Origin: Luteimonas vadosa
GTDB lineage: Bacteria; Pseudomonadota; Gammaproteobacteria; Xanthomonadales; Xanthomonadaceae
Direction of reading: 5' to 3'
Assembly (NCBI RefSeq): GCF_039543545.1
Contig: NZ_BAABJY010000002.1
Coordinates: 682,001-746,000, forward strand
Length of the DNA: 64,000 nucleotides
The translations under genes were made by a program, and so were the position numbers. Shown in pieces: positions 8,028 through 17,800 of this stretch. The number at the start of each line of letters is the position of its first letter. The stretch's first letter is position 1. Under the pieces are notes generated by a model. That model was not told where the DNA came from, did no database searches, and saw nothing but the letters and a program-made list of their open reading frames with translations.

Positions 8028-8915
8028 ATGAGAACGCAAACGACCCTGCCCGTCGCCCTGGTCCAGGAAAAGAACCACGGCGACGCCGACGCCAACCTGG
8101 ACGTGATCGAACAGCGGGTGGCCGAAGCCGCCCGGCAGGGCGCGAAGCTGGTGCTGCTGCAGGAACTGCACAACGGCGCCTACTTCTGCCAGCACGAGTC
8201 GGTGGAAGAGTTCGATCGCGCCGAACCCATCCCCGGTCCCAGCACCGCCCGCCTGTCCTCCGTGGCCGAACGGCACGGCGTGGTCCTGGTCGGCTCGCTG
8301 TTCGAACGGCGCGCCGCCGGCCTGTACCACAACACCGCCGTGGTGTTCGACGCCGACGGCCGCATGGCCGGCAAGTACCGCAAGATGCACATCCCCGACG
8401 ACCCCGGGTTCCAGGAGAAGTTCTACTTCACCCCCGGCGACCTGGGCTTCGAGCCGATCGACACCTCCGTCGGCCGGTTGGGCGTGCTTGTGTGCTGGGA
8501 CCAGTGGTATCCGGAGGCGGCGCGGCTGATGGCGTTGGCCGGCGCGGAAATCCTGCTTTACCCGACGGCCATCGGCTGGGACCCGGGTGATGCGCAGGAC
8601 GAAAAGGTGCGCCAGCGCGATGCCTGGGTGGCCAGCCATCGCGGCCATGCCGTCGCCAATGGCGTCCCGGTGCTGTCCTGCAACCGTGTCGGCCACGAGC
8701 AGTCCCCGCTCGATGCCGCCGGCATCGATTTCTGGGGCAACAGCCACGTGCTGGGCCCGCAGGGCGAGTTCATCGCCGAGGCGGGCGGCGAACCGACGGT
8801 GCTGGTTTGCGACGTGGACCTCGGGCGCAGCGAGGACGTGCGCCGCATCTGGCCGTTCCTGCGGGACCGACGCATCGATGCCTATGGCGACCTGCTGAAG
8901 CGCTACCGTGACTGA
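8028..8915 (+). CDS. aguB: N-carbamoylputrescine amidase
   Basis: 295 residues of the carbon-nitrogen hydrolase (nitrilase) superfamily. The catalytic triad is visible: glutamate in LVLLQELHNGAYFC, lysine in YRKMHIPDD, and cysteine in VLVCWDQWYPEAAR. The AguB family is indicated by the whole N-terminal block (PVALVQEKNHGDADANLDVIE) and by the neighbouring agmatine deiminase. It releases CO2 and ammonia from N-carbamoylputrescine to give putrescine. It starts 100 bases after aguA and overlaps the next gene by 8 bases (8908-8915), so it is co-transcribed with the TraB-like gene. Confidence 0.95.
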   Translation: MRTQTTLPVALVQEKNHGDADANLDVIEQRVAEAARQGAKLVLLQELHNGAYFCQHESVEEFDRAEPIPGPSTARLSSVAERHGVVLVGSLFERRAAGLYHNTAVVFDADGRMAGKYRKMHIPDDPGFQEKFYFTPGDLGFEPIDTSVGRLGVLVCWDQWYPEAARLMALAGAEILLYPTAIGWDPGDAQDEKVRQRDAWVASHRGHAVANGVPVLSCNRVGHEQSPLDAAGIDFWGNSHVLGPQGEFIAEAGGEPTVLVCDVDLGRSEDVRRIWPFLRDRRIDAYGDLLKRYRD

Positions 8916-10161
8916 CGCGCTGGTGGTCGAGATCCCGCCAGCCGCGGTGCCGGGCTGGCGCGGGCAGCCGCACGCGATCGTGGAGCGCGGCGGCGTGCAC
9001 TACACCTTGCTCGGGACCGCGCACGTCTCGCGCGAAAGCGTTGAGGCCGTGCGCGAGGCGATCTCCGAGGGCGGCTTCGACGCGGTGGCGGTCGAACTCG
9101 ATGCCCAACGATTGCAGGCCTTGAGCGACCCCGACGCCCTGGCCAAGCTGGACCTCGTCAAGGTCATCCGCGAAGGCAAGGCGGCGCTGTTCGCCGCCAA
9201 CCTGGGCCTGGCCGCGTACCAGCGCCGGCTCGCCGAGCAACTCGGGATCGAGCCGGGTGCTGAGCTCAAGGCCGCCGTGGACCAGGCCCGGGACCGCGAC
9301 CTGCCGGTGCACCTTGTCGATCGAGACGTCGGCATCACCTTCAAGCGCATTTCGGCCAAGCTCGGGTTCTTCGGGCGCATCAAGCTGATGGGCGGCCTGC
9401 TGGCGGGCCTGCTGGTCGACGACGAGGTCGGTGCGGACGACATCGAGAAGCTCAAGCAGGGCGACATGCTCGAATCGAGCTTCGGCGAATTCGCCAAGGA
9501 CAACCCGGCGCTCTACGACACCCTGATCGACGAACGCGATCGCTACATGGCCGCAAGGCTGCGCGAGGCGGGCGAAGACGCCCTGGTCGCAGTCGACCAC
9601 CGGCCCGCCAGCGTGCTGGCGGTGGTGGGCGCAGGCCATCTGAAGGGCCTGGCCGCCTACCTGCGGGACGAGACACGGGACCCTGCGACGCTGCGGGCCG
9701 AACTCGACTACCTGGACTCGAAGCGGAAGGTCCCCTGGTTCACGCTGGCGATCACTGCCCTGGTCCTTGGTGGCATCGCCTGGGGGTACTGGCGCGGAGG
9801 CGCGGCGGTCGGCACCGACCTGCTCCTGCAATGGGTCCTGATCACGGCCGGGCTGGCTGCCGTCGGCTGCGCGGCGGCCGGCGGGCATCCACTGAGCATC
9901 CTCGCAGGCGCCATCGCAGCGCCCTTGAAGCCCTTCCGGCCGGGCCTGCCGTCGGGCATGTTCAGCGCCCTGGTGGAATTGCACCTGCGCAAGCCGGCCT
10001 ACGGCGATTTCCTGTCGTTGCGCGACGACGCCCAGAGCCTGCGCGGCTGGTACCGCAACCGCGTGTCGCGGGTGGTGCTGAACTTCATCCTCACCAACCT
10101 GGGCACCGGCATCGGGGTCTGGCTTGCCGGCGCGCGGATCGTCGGGAAGCTGATCGCCTAG
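8908..10161 (+). CDS. TraB/PrgY family membrane protein
   Basis: 417 residues. The N-terminal domain has the TraB/PrgY signature LLGTAHVSRESVEAVREAI near residue 32, and later VVGAGHLKGL. The C-terminal third carries several hydrophobic segments (about residues 275-345 and 375-415), so it is an integral inner-membrane protein with a large cytoplasmic head. Enterococcal TraB/PrgY reduces pheromone activity and is proposed to be a membrane metalloprotease. In proteobacteria the role is unknown. The start overlaps the end of aguB by 8 bases. A role linked to polyamines is not supported beyond position. Confidence 0.85.
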   Translation: MTDALVVEIPPAAVPGWRGQPHAIVERGGVHYTLLGTAHVSRESVEAVREAISEGGFDAVAVELDAQRLQALSDPDALAKLDLVKVIREGKAALFAANLGLAAYQRRLAEQLGIEPGAELKAAVDQARDRDLPVHLVDRDVGITFKRISAKLGFFGRIKLMGGLLAGLLVDDEVGADDIEKLKQGDMLESSFGEFAKDNPALYDTLIDERDRYMAARLREAGEDALVAVDHRPASVLAVVGAGHLKGLAAYLRDETRDPATLRAELDYLDSKRKVPWFTLAITALVLGGIAWGYWRGGAAVGTDLLLQWVLITAGLAAVGCAAAGGHPLSILAGAIAAPLKPFRPGLPSGMFSALVELHLRKPAYGDFLSLRDDAQSLRGWYRNRVSRVVLNFILTNLGTGIGVWLAGARIVGKLIA

Positions 10162-10176
10162 GCTGCCCGGAGCGGG

Positions 10177-11733
10177 TCAGTACGCGCCCGGGTTCCTGAT
10201 GAACCGCCAGATGATCTTCGCCCCCACGGTCCAGCTGCGCGCGTTGCGCGCCACGTGGGAGTCGATTGCGCGCACCGCTACCTCGTCGTAGAGCGCGCCA
10301 GCGAACACGACCCCCCGGATCCGCCGGGTATTGCGGATATCGCGGAGCGGATCGGCGTCCAGCAAGACCAGGTCGGCGACCATGCCGCGCAGGACCTGGC
10401 CGCGCTCGCTTGCCTCCCCGGCGTACGCCGCGGGCGTCACGGTCGCTGCGCGCAACGCCTCGGCGGGCGTCAGCCCGGCATGCACCAGTTGTTCGAGCTC
10501 CCGATGCACGTCCACGCCCGCGGCGAGGTAGTCCGTCCCGACCATGATGCGGACGCCGGCGCGTTGCGCCTCCAGGGTCAGGTCGAGGCCCTTGCGGTAG
10601 AAATCGAGGTAACCGCGCCGCGCTGCGGGCCCCGGCGCCTCCGCCAGCAGCTCGTCGAGGTCCTCGCGCCATTGGCGTTGCAGCAGCGGATGCACATAGC
10701 GCAGCACGGGGTCCTCCCTCACGCGCGGGAGGTGGGCGAACGCATCCGACCAACGGGTGAGGTGGGTCGGGACGTAGAACGTGCCGGCCTCCCGCATCGC
10801 GGACAGGATCTCCCGCGCACGCGCTGGATCGTGCCGGTTGACCATCGCGCGCCTGTCCTCCCGCCACGACGGTGACCCGGCCCGCTCGCGCAGCGCCTGG
10901 GAGCCGTCGAAGGACTCGTGGAGCAGGAACCGGGCATGTTCCAGGCTGCGCTGGTGACGTGCCGCCTCGATGGCGTCGACGGCATGCGGGCGGTGGCCGA
11001 CGACCGCCATCCCGCGCAGCCGGGCTTCGTCGGCCAAGGCCAGGTAGGCGTCCCGCGGGATGCGGTCGTAGACCTTGATCGTGTCCGCCCGGCCGACGAA
11101 GTGCCTGACGAAGGCCCGCGCCTGCGCGGGCGTCGCGGTGTCGAAATACGCCGGCACGTCGCCGAGCCGCGCCGCCATGCCCGGCCCGTTGGCCATGAAG
11201 CTGCTGGTTTCGACGATCCGCGGCCCGACCCGCTCGCCGGACACCGCCTCGCGGCTCCAGCGCCGTTTCTCGTCCCCGCATGCGATGAAGGGATCTCCTG
11301 GACTCGGGCATCCCTGCATGTCGCGCACGCTGGTGACGCCCGAGGCAACGTACAGGGGCATGTCCAGCAGGGGCGAAATCGCCAGGACATGCGTGTGCAT
11401 GTCCCAGAGCGCGGGCATCACGAATCGGGCGCGCCCGTCCACCACCCGCAGTCCCGGCGGCACCGCGACGGTCTCCCGAGGCCCCACGGCGGCGATGCGC
11501 CCATCCGCCACGACCACCGTCTGCTCGGTTCGCACGACACCGGCTACGACATCGACCACGGCCACGCCGCGGATGGCGAACGACGCCGGGCGTGCCGGCT
11601 CCAGTCGGGGTTCGGGCCAGGCCACCGCCCCGGCGAACAGCCCGATCGCGGCCACTGCGCCGATTGCCGCGGCAGTCCCCAGCGGCGCGAGGACTCGCCG
11701 GCGACGCGCAGGGAGGCGAGCCTCCCTCGCCAT
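10177..11733 (-). CDS. Membrane-anchored amidohydrolase (imidazolonepropionase-like)
   Basis: 518 residues from ATG 11731-11733; the frame remains open far upstream as a shadow inside the pump gene. An N-terminal hydrophobic segment (about residues 16-38) suggests export to the periplasm with an anchor. The metal-dependent amidohydrolase core shows HxH at residues 113-115 (DMHTH), a lysine in TIKVYDRIP that could be the carbamylated metal bridge, histidines in VVGHRPHA and SLEHARF, and the metal aspartate in MVGTDYLAAG. The family includes prolidases, imidazolonepropionases and other hydrolases, so the substrate is unknown. It starts 2 bases after the stop of the second RND subunit, so it is the last gene of the efflux operon. 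Confidence 0.88.
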   Translation of the reverse strand: MAREARLPARRRRVLAPLGTAAAIGAVAAIGLFAGAVAWPEPRLEPARPASFAIRGVAVVDVVAGVVRTEQTVVVADGRIAAVGPRETVAVPPGLRVVDGRARFVMPALWDMHTHVLAISPLLDMPLYVASGVTSVRDMQGCPSPGDPFIACGDEKRRWSREAVSGERVGPRIVETSSFMANGPGMAARLGDVPAYFDTATPAQARAFVRHFVGRADTIKVYDRIPRDAYLALADEARLRGMAVVGHRPHAVDAIEAARHQRSLEHARFLLHESFDGSQALRERAGSPSWREDRRAMVNRHDPARAREILSAMREAGTFYVPTHLTRWSDAFAHLPRVREDPVLRYVHPLLQRQWREDLDELLAEAPGPAARRGYLDFYRKGLDLTLEAQRAGVRIMVGTDYLAAGVDVHRELEQLVHAGLTPAEALRAATVTPAAYAGEASERGQVLRGMVADLVLLDADPLRDIRNTRRIRGVVFAGALYDEVAVRAIDSHVARNARSWTVGAKIIWRFIRNPGAY

Positions 11734-11735
11734 GC

Positions 11736-14700
11736 CTATGGCGCCTTGATCGCTGCGACCCCTGCCGGCCGTGGCACTGCCTTCCCGCGCGCCCTCGCCA
11801 GCACCCGCGCGGTGCCATGGCGCATGTCGTCCAGGATCGCGTAGATGGTCGGCAGGAACAGCAGGCTGACGATGGTGGAGAACGCCAGCCCGCCGGCGAT
11901 CGCACGGGCCATCGGGTAGTACGCCGGGCCGTCGCCGCCGATCTGGGTGTTGGTGAGCGAGATCGGCACCATCGCCAGGATGGCCGTGCCCATCGTCATC
12001 AGGATCGGCCGCAGCCGCTCGCGGCTGCCTTCGACCAGCGCATCGGTACGCGACATACCGCGTCGTCGCAGGTTGTTGATGTGCTCGACCATCACGATGC
12101 CGTTGTTCACCACCACGCCCATCAGCACCAGGATGCCGATGAAGGCCATGATGTTGAACTCGGTGCCGGTGAGCCAGAACAGCCAGAACACGCCGAACAC
12201 CGAGAACAGCACGCCCGACATGATCGCCGCGGGGAACAGCAGCGATTCGAACACCGCCGCCATCACCACGTAGATCATGATCAGCGCGATCAGCAGGTTG
12301 AACATCATCTGCTGCATGGCTTCCTGGTCGTCCTGGAACCCGCTGCCGTCGAAGGTATAGCTGTAGCCGGCGGGCCATGCGATGTTCTTGAGCGTCTCCT
12401 CCATCGCCTCGCGCGCTTCCGGCATGGTGGTCTTGTCCGCGAGGTTGGCCTGGATCTTGAGCGTGGTCTGGCGGTTGGCGCGCGAGATCCGCGTGGCAGA
12501 GGGCTGCACGGAAACGTCGACCATCGCCAGCAGCGGCACGGTGCGGCCATCGGGCGCCCGCACCATGAACGACGCGATGTCCTCGGTGCCGTAATCCTCG
12601 GCCCCCTTGAAGCGCAGCCACACCGGGACCTCGGTGTCGCCTCGCCGGAACTCGCGCAAGGGCGCACCACGCAACGCCAGTCCCACGAAGCCCGCGACTT
12701 CCTGCGCGCTGAAGCCGAACGCCGCCGCGCGCTCGCGATCGACGCGGATCGACAGCTCGCTGGTCTGGTCGCCCGCATCCACGCGGACGTCGCGGAGCTC
12801 GGGCCGTTTGGAAAGGATCGGAACGACGTCCCTGGCCAGTTCCTCGAGGGTCTGCGTGGAGTCGCCCACGAGCTGGACCTGCACGTTCTGGCCCGGCCCC
12901 TGCCCGCCTCCGCCGCCGCCGTCCTGGTTGCCGACGCCGATGTTGGCGAGCGCCGACTTGGGCAAGGCTTCGCGGATCGCCTCGATGAGCGGCTTGGTCT
13001 CGCTGATCTTCTGGGTATCGAAGGTCAGCTTGGTCCCGCCCCAGCCCTGCTCGCTGTACCAGGAATAGATCTGGGTGACGTGGAAGCGCTCGCGATTGGC
13101 GTCGATGAAGTCCTCGATCCGGCGCACCTCGTCCGACATCTGCTGCTTGGTGTACGCCCCCTTCCACTGGTAATAGATGTCGACTTCACCCCCGCCGTCC
13201 CCGCCGAACATGTTCTTCTTCGTCAGGATCATGGGCGCGATGCTGATCGCCACGATCAGGGCGATGCCAAGGACGCTCCACCCGCGGTGCTCCAGCGTCC
13301 AGCGCAGCAGGCCCGCGTAGCGACGCTGCATGCGCGGGATCAAGCCATCGTGCCCGGCGACCGCGGGGGGCGTCTTCAGCCTCGCGGAAATCATCGGGAT
13401 CAGGCTCACCGCCACCAGCCATGACGCCAGCAGGGACACCGAGATGGTGATCGCGATCTGCGCGAGGTAGATGCTTAGGAAGTTGCGCTCGCCGAACAGG
13501 TTGGGAAGGAACACGATGCAGTGGCACAACGTTCCGGCGGTCAGCGCGATGGCGACGTGCCGCGTCCCGACGATCGACGCCAGCCGCGGGTCCCCGGGGT
13601 TCTTCTCCCTCTCTTGGTAGATGCTTTCGACGACCACGACCGCGTTGTCGACCAGCATGCCCACGGCCAGCAGCAGGCCCATCATCGACAGGATGTTGAG
13701 GGTGACGCCCGCGAAGTACATGAAGCCCAGCGTCATCACGAAGCAGATCGGGATGGCCAGCGTCACCATGGAGACCGACGGCCAGTGTCGAAGGAAAAAC
13801 CACAGCACGATCACCGACAGCATCAGGCCGATGCCGCCGGCCTCGGCGAGTTCGGCCAGCGACGAGGTGACGTTGTCGCCCTGGTTCTCGATGACGATGA
13901 CCTGCACGTCGCTGAGTTCGGGCTGGGCGCGGATCTTCTCCACCTCTTCCAGCGCCAGCCGGGAGACCTCCACGAGGTTGGCGTTGCGCTCCTTGAAGAT
14001 GTCCAGCCCCATCGCCGGACGGCCATCGAGCCGCCTGCCGTAGTCCAGGCGCGCCGGCTTCAGGCGCACGTCGGCGATGTCCGACAACCGCAGGCCGTCC
14101 TCTCCGATCGGCAGGTCGCGCAGTTGCTGCAGGTCGCTGATCTCGCCCACGGGCTGCACCCGCAACCGCTGCCCGCCGTCCTCGATCTGGCCGGCGGAAA
14201 TCGAGAAGTTCACCGCCTGCAACCGGGTGTTCAATTCGTTCAGGCCCAGGTCGTGCGCGGTCAGGCGGTCCGGCTCGACCGCGATCTCGACTTCGTTGGG
14301 CGCCGCACCCGTGATCTCGACCCTGGCCACGCCGGGCAGTCGCTCGATCCGCCGCTTGAACTCGCGGTCGATCATGTCGTAGGAGCCGGTCAGGTCGCTC
14401 TGGCTGGCCAGCCGGACGCGCAACACGGGCTGGTCGGTGGTTGAGAACTTGAAGACGAAGTAGCGCTGCAGGTCGCTGGGCAACTCGTCGCGGATGGCGT
14501 CAATGCGCTCCCGGGCCTCCGACGCGGCGATGGCGACATCGCGATCCCAGTCGGAGAACTGGATGAACAGCTGCGCGCCGTCCGCCCGGGCGTTGGCCTC
14601 GATGCGCTTGATCCCCGACATGGTCGAGATCGCTTCCTCGACGGGGCGCAGGATCGTCCGCTCGACCTCCTCCGGTGTTGAGCTGGTGTACGGCAGCTGC

Positions 14701-14840
14701 ACGAAGATGAAGGGTGGCGAGACCTCGGGGAACGCCTCCAACGGCAGCCGGATCGCCGCGATCGTGCCGATCACGAACAGCGACACGAAGAGCATGATCG
14801 CGCTGACCGGCCGCCTGAGGCTGAGTTCGGCGACGGTCAT
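11736..14840 (-). CDS. RND efflux transporter permease, second subunit
   Basis: 1034 residues, the usual length of an AcrB-type pump protein. The start MTVAELSLRRPVSAIMLFVSLF is the first membrane helix. Two large periplasmic loops and the typical FPEVSPP start of the first loop follow. The TM4 proton-relay region reads MLVDNAVVVVES (D398-N399), where drug pumps of the AcrB type have two aspartates. The TM10 position usually held by lysine is asparagine (VVVNNGIVM, N912). The neighbouring subunit keeps all three residues, which suggests a mixed pump. It overlaps the upstream pump gene by 4 bases (14837-14840) and is followed after 2 bases by the amidohydrolase. No outer-membrane channel gene is present, so it probably uses a TolC encoded elsewhere. 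Confidence 0.92.
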   Translation of the reverse strand: MTVAELSLRRPVSAIMLFVSLFVIGTIAAIRLPLEAFPEVSPPFIFVQLPYTSSTPEEVERTILRPVEEAISTMSGIKRIEANARADGAQLFIQFSDWDRDVAIAASEARERIDAIRDELPSDLQRYFVFKFSTTDQPVLRVRLASQSDLTGSYDMIDREFKRRIERLPGVARVEITGAAPNEVEIAVEPDRLTAHDLGLNELNTRLQAVNFSISAGQIEDGGQRLRVQPVGEISDLQQLRDLPIGEDGLRLSDIADVRLKPARLDYGRRLDGRPAMGLDIFKERNANLVEVSRLALEEVEKIRAQPELSDVQVIVIENQGDNVTSSLAELAEAGGIGLMLSVIVLWFFLRHWPSVSMVTLAIPICFVMTLGFMYFAGVTLNILSMMGLLLAVGMLVDNAVVVVESIYQEREKNPGDPRLASIVGTRHVAIALTAGTLCHCIVFLPNLFGERNFLSIYLAQIAITISVSLLASWLVAVSLIPMISARLKTPPAVAGHDGLIPRMQRRYAGLLRWTLEHRGWSVLGIALIVAISIAPMILTKKNMFGGDGGGEVDIYYQWKGAYTKQQMSDEVRRIEDFIDANRERFHVTQIYSWYSEQGWGGTKLTFDTQKISETKPLIEAIREALPKSALANIGVGNQDGGGGGGQGPGQNVQVQLVGDSTQTLEELARDVVPILSKRPELRDVRVDAGDQTSELSIRVDRERAAAFGFSAQEVAGFVGLALRGAPLREFRRGDTEVPVWLRFKGAEDYGTEDIASFMVRAPDGRTVPLLAMVDVSVQPSATRISRANRQTTLKIQANLADKTTMPEAREAMEETLKNIAWPAGYSYTFDGSGFQDDQEAMQQMMFNLLIALIMIYVVMAAVFESLLFPAAIMSGVLFSVFGVFWLFWLTGTEFNIMAFIGILVLMGVVVNNGIVMVEHINNLRRRGMSRTDALVEGSRERLRPILMTMGTAILAMVPISLTNTQIGGDGPAYYPMARAIAGGLAFSTIVSLLFLPTIYAILDDMRHGTARVLARARGKAVPRPAGVAAIKAP

Positions 14841-17800
14841 GCCCGTTCGGTCCCCGGGTCGTAGCTGCCCTTCTCCACGTCGCGGGCCGTCTCGGCGGTT
14901 TCCTCCTTACGCTTGCGACGCGCCACGTACCATGCGTCGGCACGGCGATCCAGCAGGTCGTAGACCACCGGGATCACCACCAGCGTCAGCAGGGTCGAGA
15001 CCAGCAGGCCGCCGATCACCGTGATCGCCATCGGCGAGCGCACCTCGGCGCCTTCACCGAACGCCAGCGCCAGCGGCAGGAAGCCGAACAGCGTGCACAT
15101 GGTGGTCATGATGATCGGCCGCAGGCGGGACCGCGCGCCCTCCACCAGCGCCTCGCGCTTGGCGACGCCGGCCTCGCGCAACTGGTTCACCTTGTCGATC
15201 AGGATGATCGCGTTCTTGGTCACCAGGCCCACCAGCAGGATCAGTCCGATGAACACCACCACCGAAACCGGCGAGAAGGTCAGCAGGAGCGCGAGTACCG
15301 CGCCGACCAGCGCCAGGGGGATGGTGAACAGGATGACGAAGGGATGCAGGAGCGACTCGAACTGCGAGGCCATCACCAGGTACACGAGGAAGATCGCCAG
15401 CCCGAATGCGAACAGCAGCGACTTGACCGATTGGGAAAGCTCCTCGCCCTGGCCGCCGATGTGCATCCCGACGCCGGCGCCCAGCGGGTTCTCCGCGACC
15501 ATCTGCCGCACTTCCTCCACCGCGCTGCCAAGGTCGATGTCGCGCAGGTTGGCCGAGACGACGGCGACCCGCACCTGGTCGGAGCGGTGGATTTCGCTCG
15601 GGCCGGTGGTCGACACCACGTCCGCGACAGACTCCAGTCGCACCGCGCGCGCGCTTCCGGGGTTGACGATCAGCTGGCGGATGCCTTCGACCGAGTCGCG
15701 GTCGCTTTCGCGCGCACGGACCAGCACGTCGATCTTGCGGTCACGGAAGCTGTAGCGCGTGGCGACGTCGCCGCGGACCTTCTTCACGACCGCGTCGGCG
15801 ATCTGCCGCGTGGTCAGGCCTAGCGCGGCGGCCCGGTCCTGGTCGAAGCGGATCTGGATCTCCGGGAACCCTTCCTCCACCGTCGACTTGACGTCGGCGT
15901 AATTCGGATTGGCGCGCAAGAGTGCCGCCATGCGCTGCCCGGCCTGCTCGATGCTCTCCATGTCCTGGCCGCGCAGTTCGATTTCCAGCGGAGTGGAAAA
16001 GCTGAAGAGCTCTGGGCGGCTGAAGTCCACCTGCGCCCGCGGGTGGTCCGTCATCGTGGCGCGGAGCCGTTCCGTCTGCTCGGCCTCGAACCGTTTGCTG
16101 CCCCCGTCCGCCATGACGATCGACAGCTTGCCGATGTTCTCGCCGCTCTCGGTCGGGTTCGCGTCCAGGCGCGTGCCGCTGCCGCTGACGCCGTACATCG
16201 CCTCGACGCCCTCGTCGTCCGCGTGCTCGCGCTGCAGCTCGCGCACCAGGCTGTCGGTCTCGGCCAGCGGCGTGCCGGGCGGCAGCTTGACCGTCATTTC
16301 GAAACGGTCCTGGGCCAATTGCGGGATCAGGTCGGTTCCCAGGAGCGGGATCGCGGCCAGGGTCGCCGCGAAAGCGGCGGCGGCGAGCCCGACGACCAGG
16401 CCCGGCCTGCGCAATGCGTTGGGCAGCAACCGCAGATAGCCGCGTTCGGCCCTGGAATATGGCGCCATGGCGAGGTCGCTGGCCTTGCGCATCACCGGAC
16501 CGATGAGGGCGGACAACCCCCGCCACAGCCGCACGATCGCCCATGCGATACCGAAGAACAGCCCCCGGAGCACCGCGCCGAACCCGCGACCGGTCGCCGC
16601 GACGGGCTTCTGCCAACGCCGCTCCGGCTGCCAGCGCGGATGCGCGGGCTCTTCCGGGAACGCCATCGGCGGCCGCCCCTTGAGCGCACTGAGCATGGGG
16701 ATGAGCGTCATCGAGACCGCCAGCGAGATCGCGATCGCAAGCGCCACGGTCAGGGCCTGGTCGCGGAACAGCTGCCCGGCGATGCCCTCGACGAACACCA
16801 GCGGCAGGAACACCGCGATGGTGGTCAAGGTCGAAGCGACGACCGCCATGCTGACTTCGCGCGTGCCGACGATGGCGGCCTGCAGGATCCCGAGGCCTCG
16901 CTCGCGCGCCTTGGCGATGCTCTCCAGCACGACGATCGAATCGTCCACCACCAGACCGGTCGCCAATGCCAGGCCGCCGAGCGACATCACGTTCAGGCTC
17001 AGGCCCATCTGGCCCATGAAGAAGAACGTGGTGATGATCGACACCGGCAGCGACAGGCTGATGACGAAGGTGCTCCAGCCATCGCGCAGGAACAGGAAGA
17101 TCACCAGGATCGCCAGCATTCCGCCGATCACGGCATCGAATTTCACGTCGTTGATCGCCGCACGGATGAACTTCGACTGGTCGTCGATCACCGTGAGGGT
17201 GAAGTCGGGGGGCACCTGCGATTCGAGTTCCTTCAGCCGTGCGGCCACCGCATCTGCAGTCGACACGGTGTTCGCATCGCCTTCCTTGTAGATCGCGAGC
17301 TCGACGGCCTCCTGTCCGGCCAGGCGGATGATCGCCTCGCGCTCCTTGTATCCCTGGCGCACGTCGGCGATGTCGCGCAGGCGCACCGGCATGCCGCCGG
17401 CCACCTGGCTGCCACCCCCGGAGTTGCTTTGCACCGACGCCGCCGCGGCCATCGTGCTGGCGTCGCCGCTGGCGGCGGCGACGCGCGCCATCTGCTCGGC
17501 CGCGCTCTCCGCCGCGCCGCCGCCACCACTCTGGATGGTCACCAGCATGTCGCGCATCTCCTCGATGCTGGCGAACTGGTTGACCGTGCGCACCAGGTAG
17601 CGCTGGGATCCTTCCTCCAGCCGGCCACCGGAGACATTCACGTTCTCCTGCTGCAGGCGCTGGATCACGGTATCGATCGGCAGGTTGAGCTGGGCCAGCT
17701 TCTGCTGGTCGATCTCGACCTGCACCTCGTCTTCCAGGCCGCCGCCGACCTTGACCGCGGCCACGCCACCCACCGGTTCGAGCTTCTTCTTCAGGTCGTC

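Noticed and set aside
11734..13167. Upstream extension of the amidohydrolase frame (478 further codons)
   Set aside because: This part lies inside the RND subunit gene and reads as a frame-shadow (Arg/Gly/Ala-rich). The true start with a membrane anchor is at 11731-11733.
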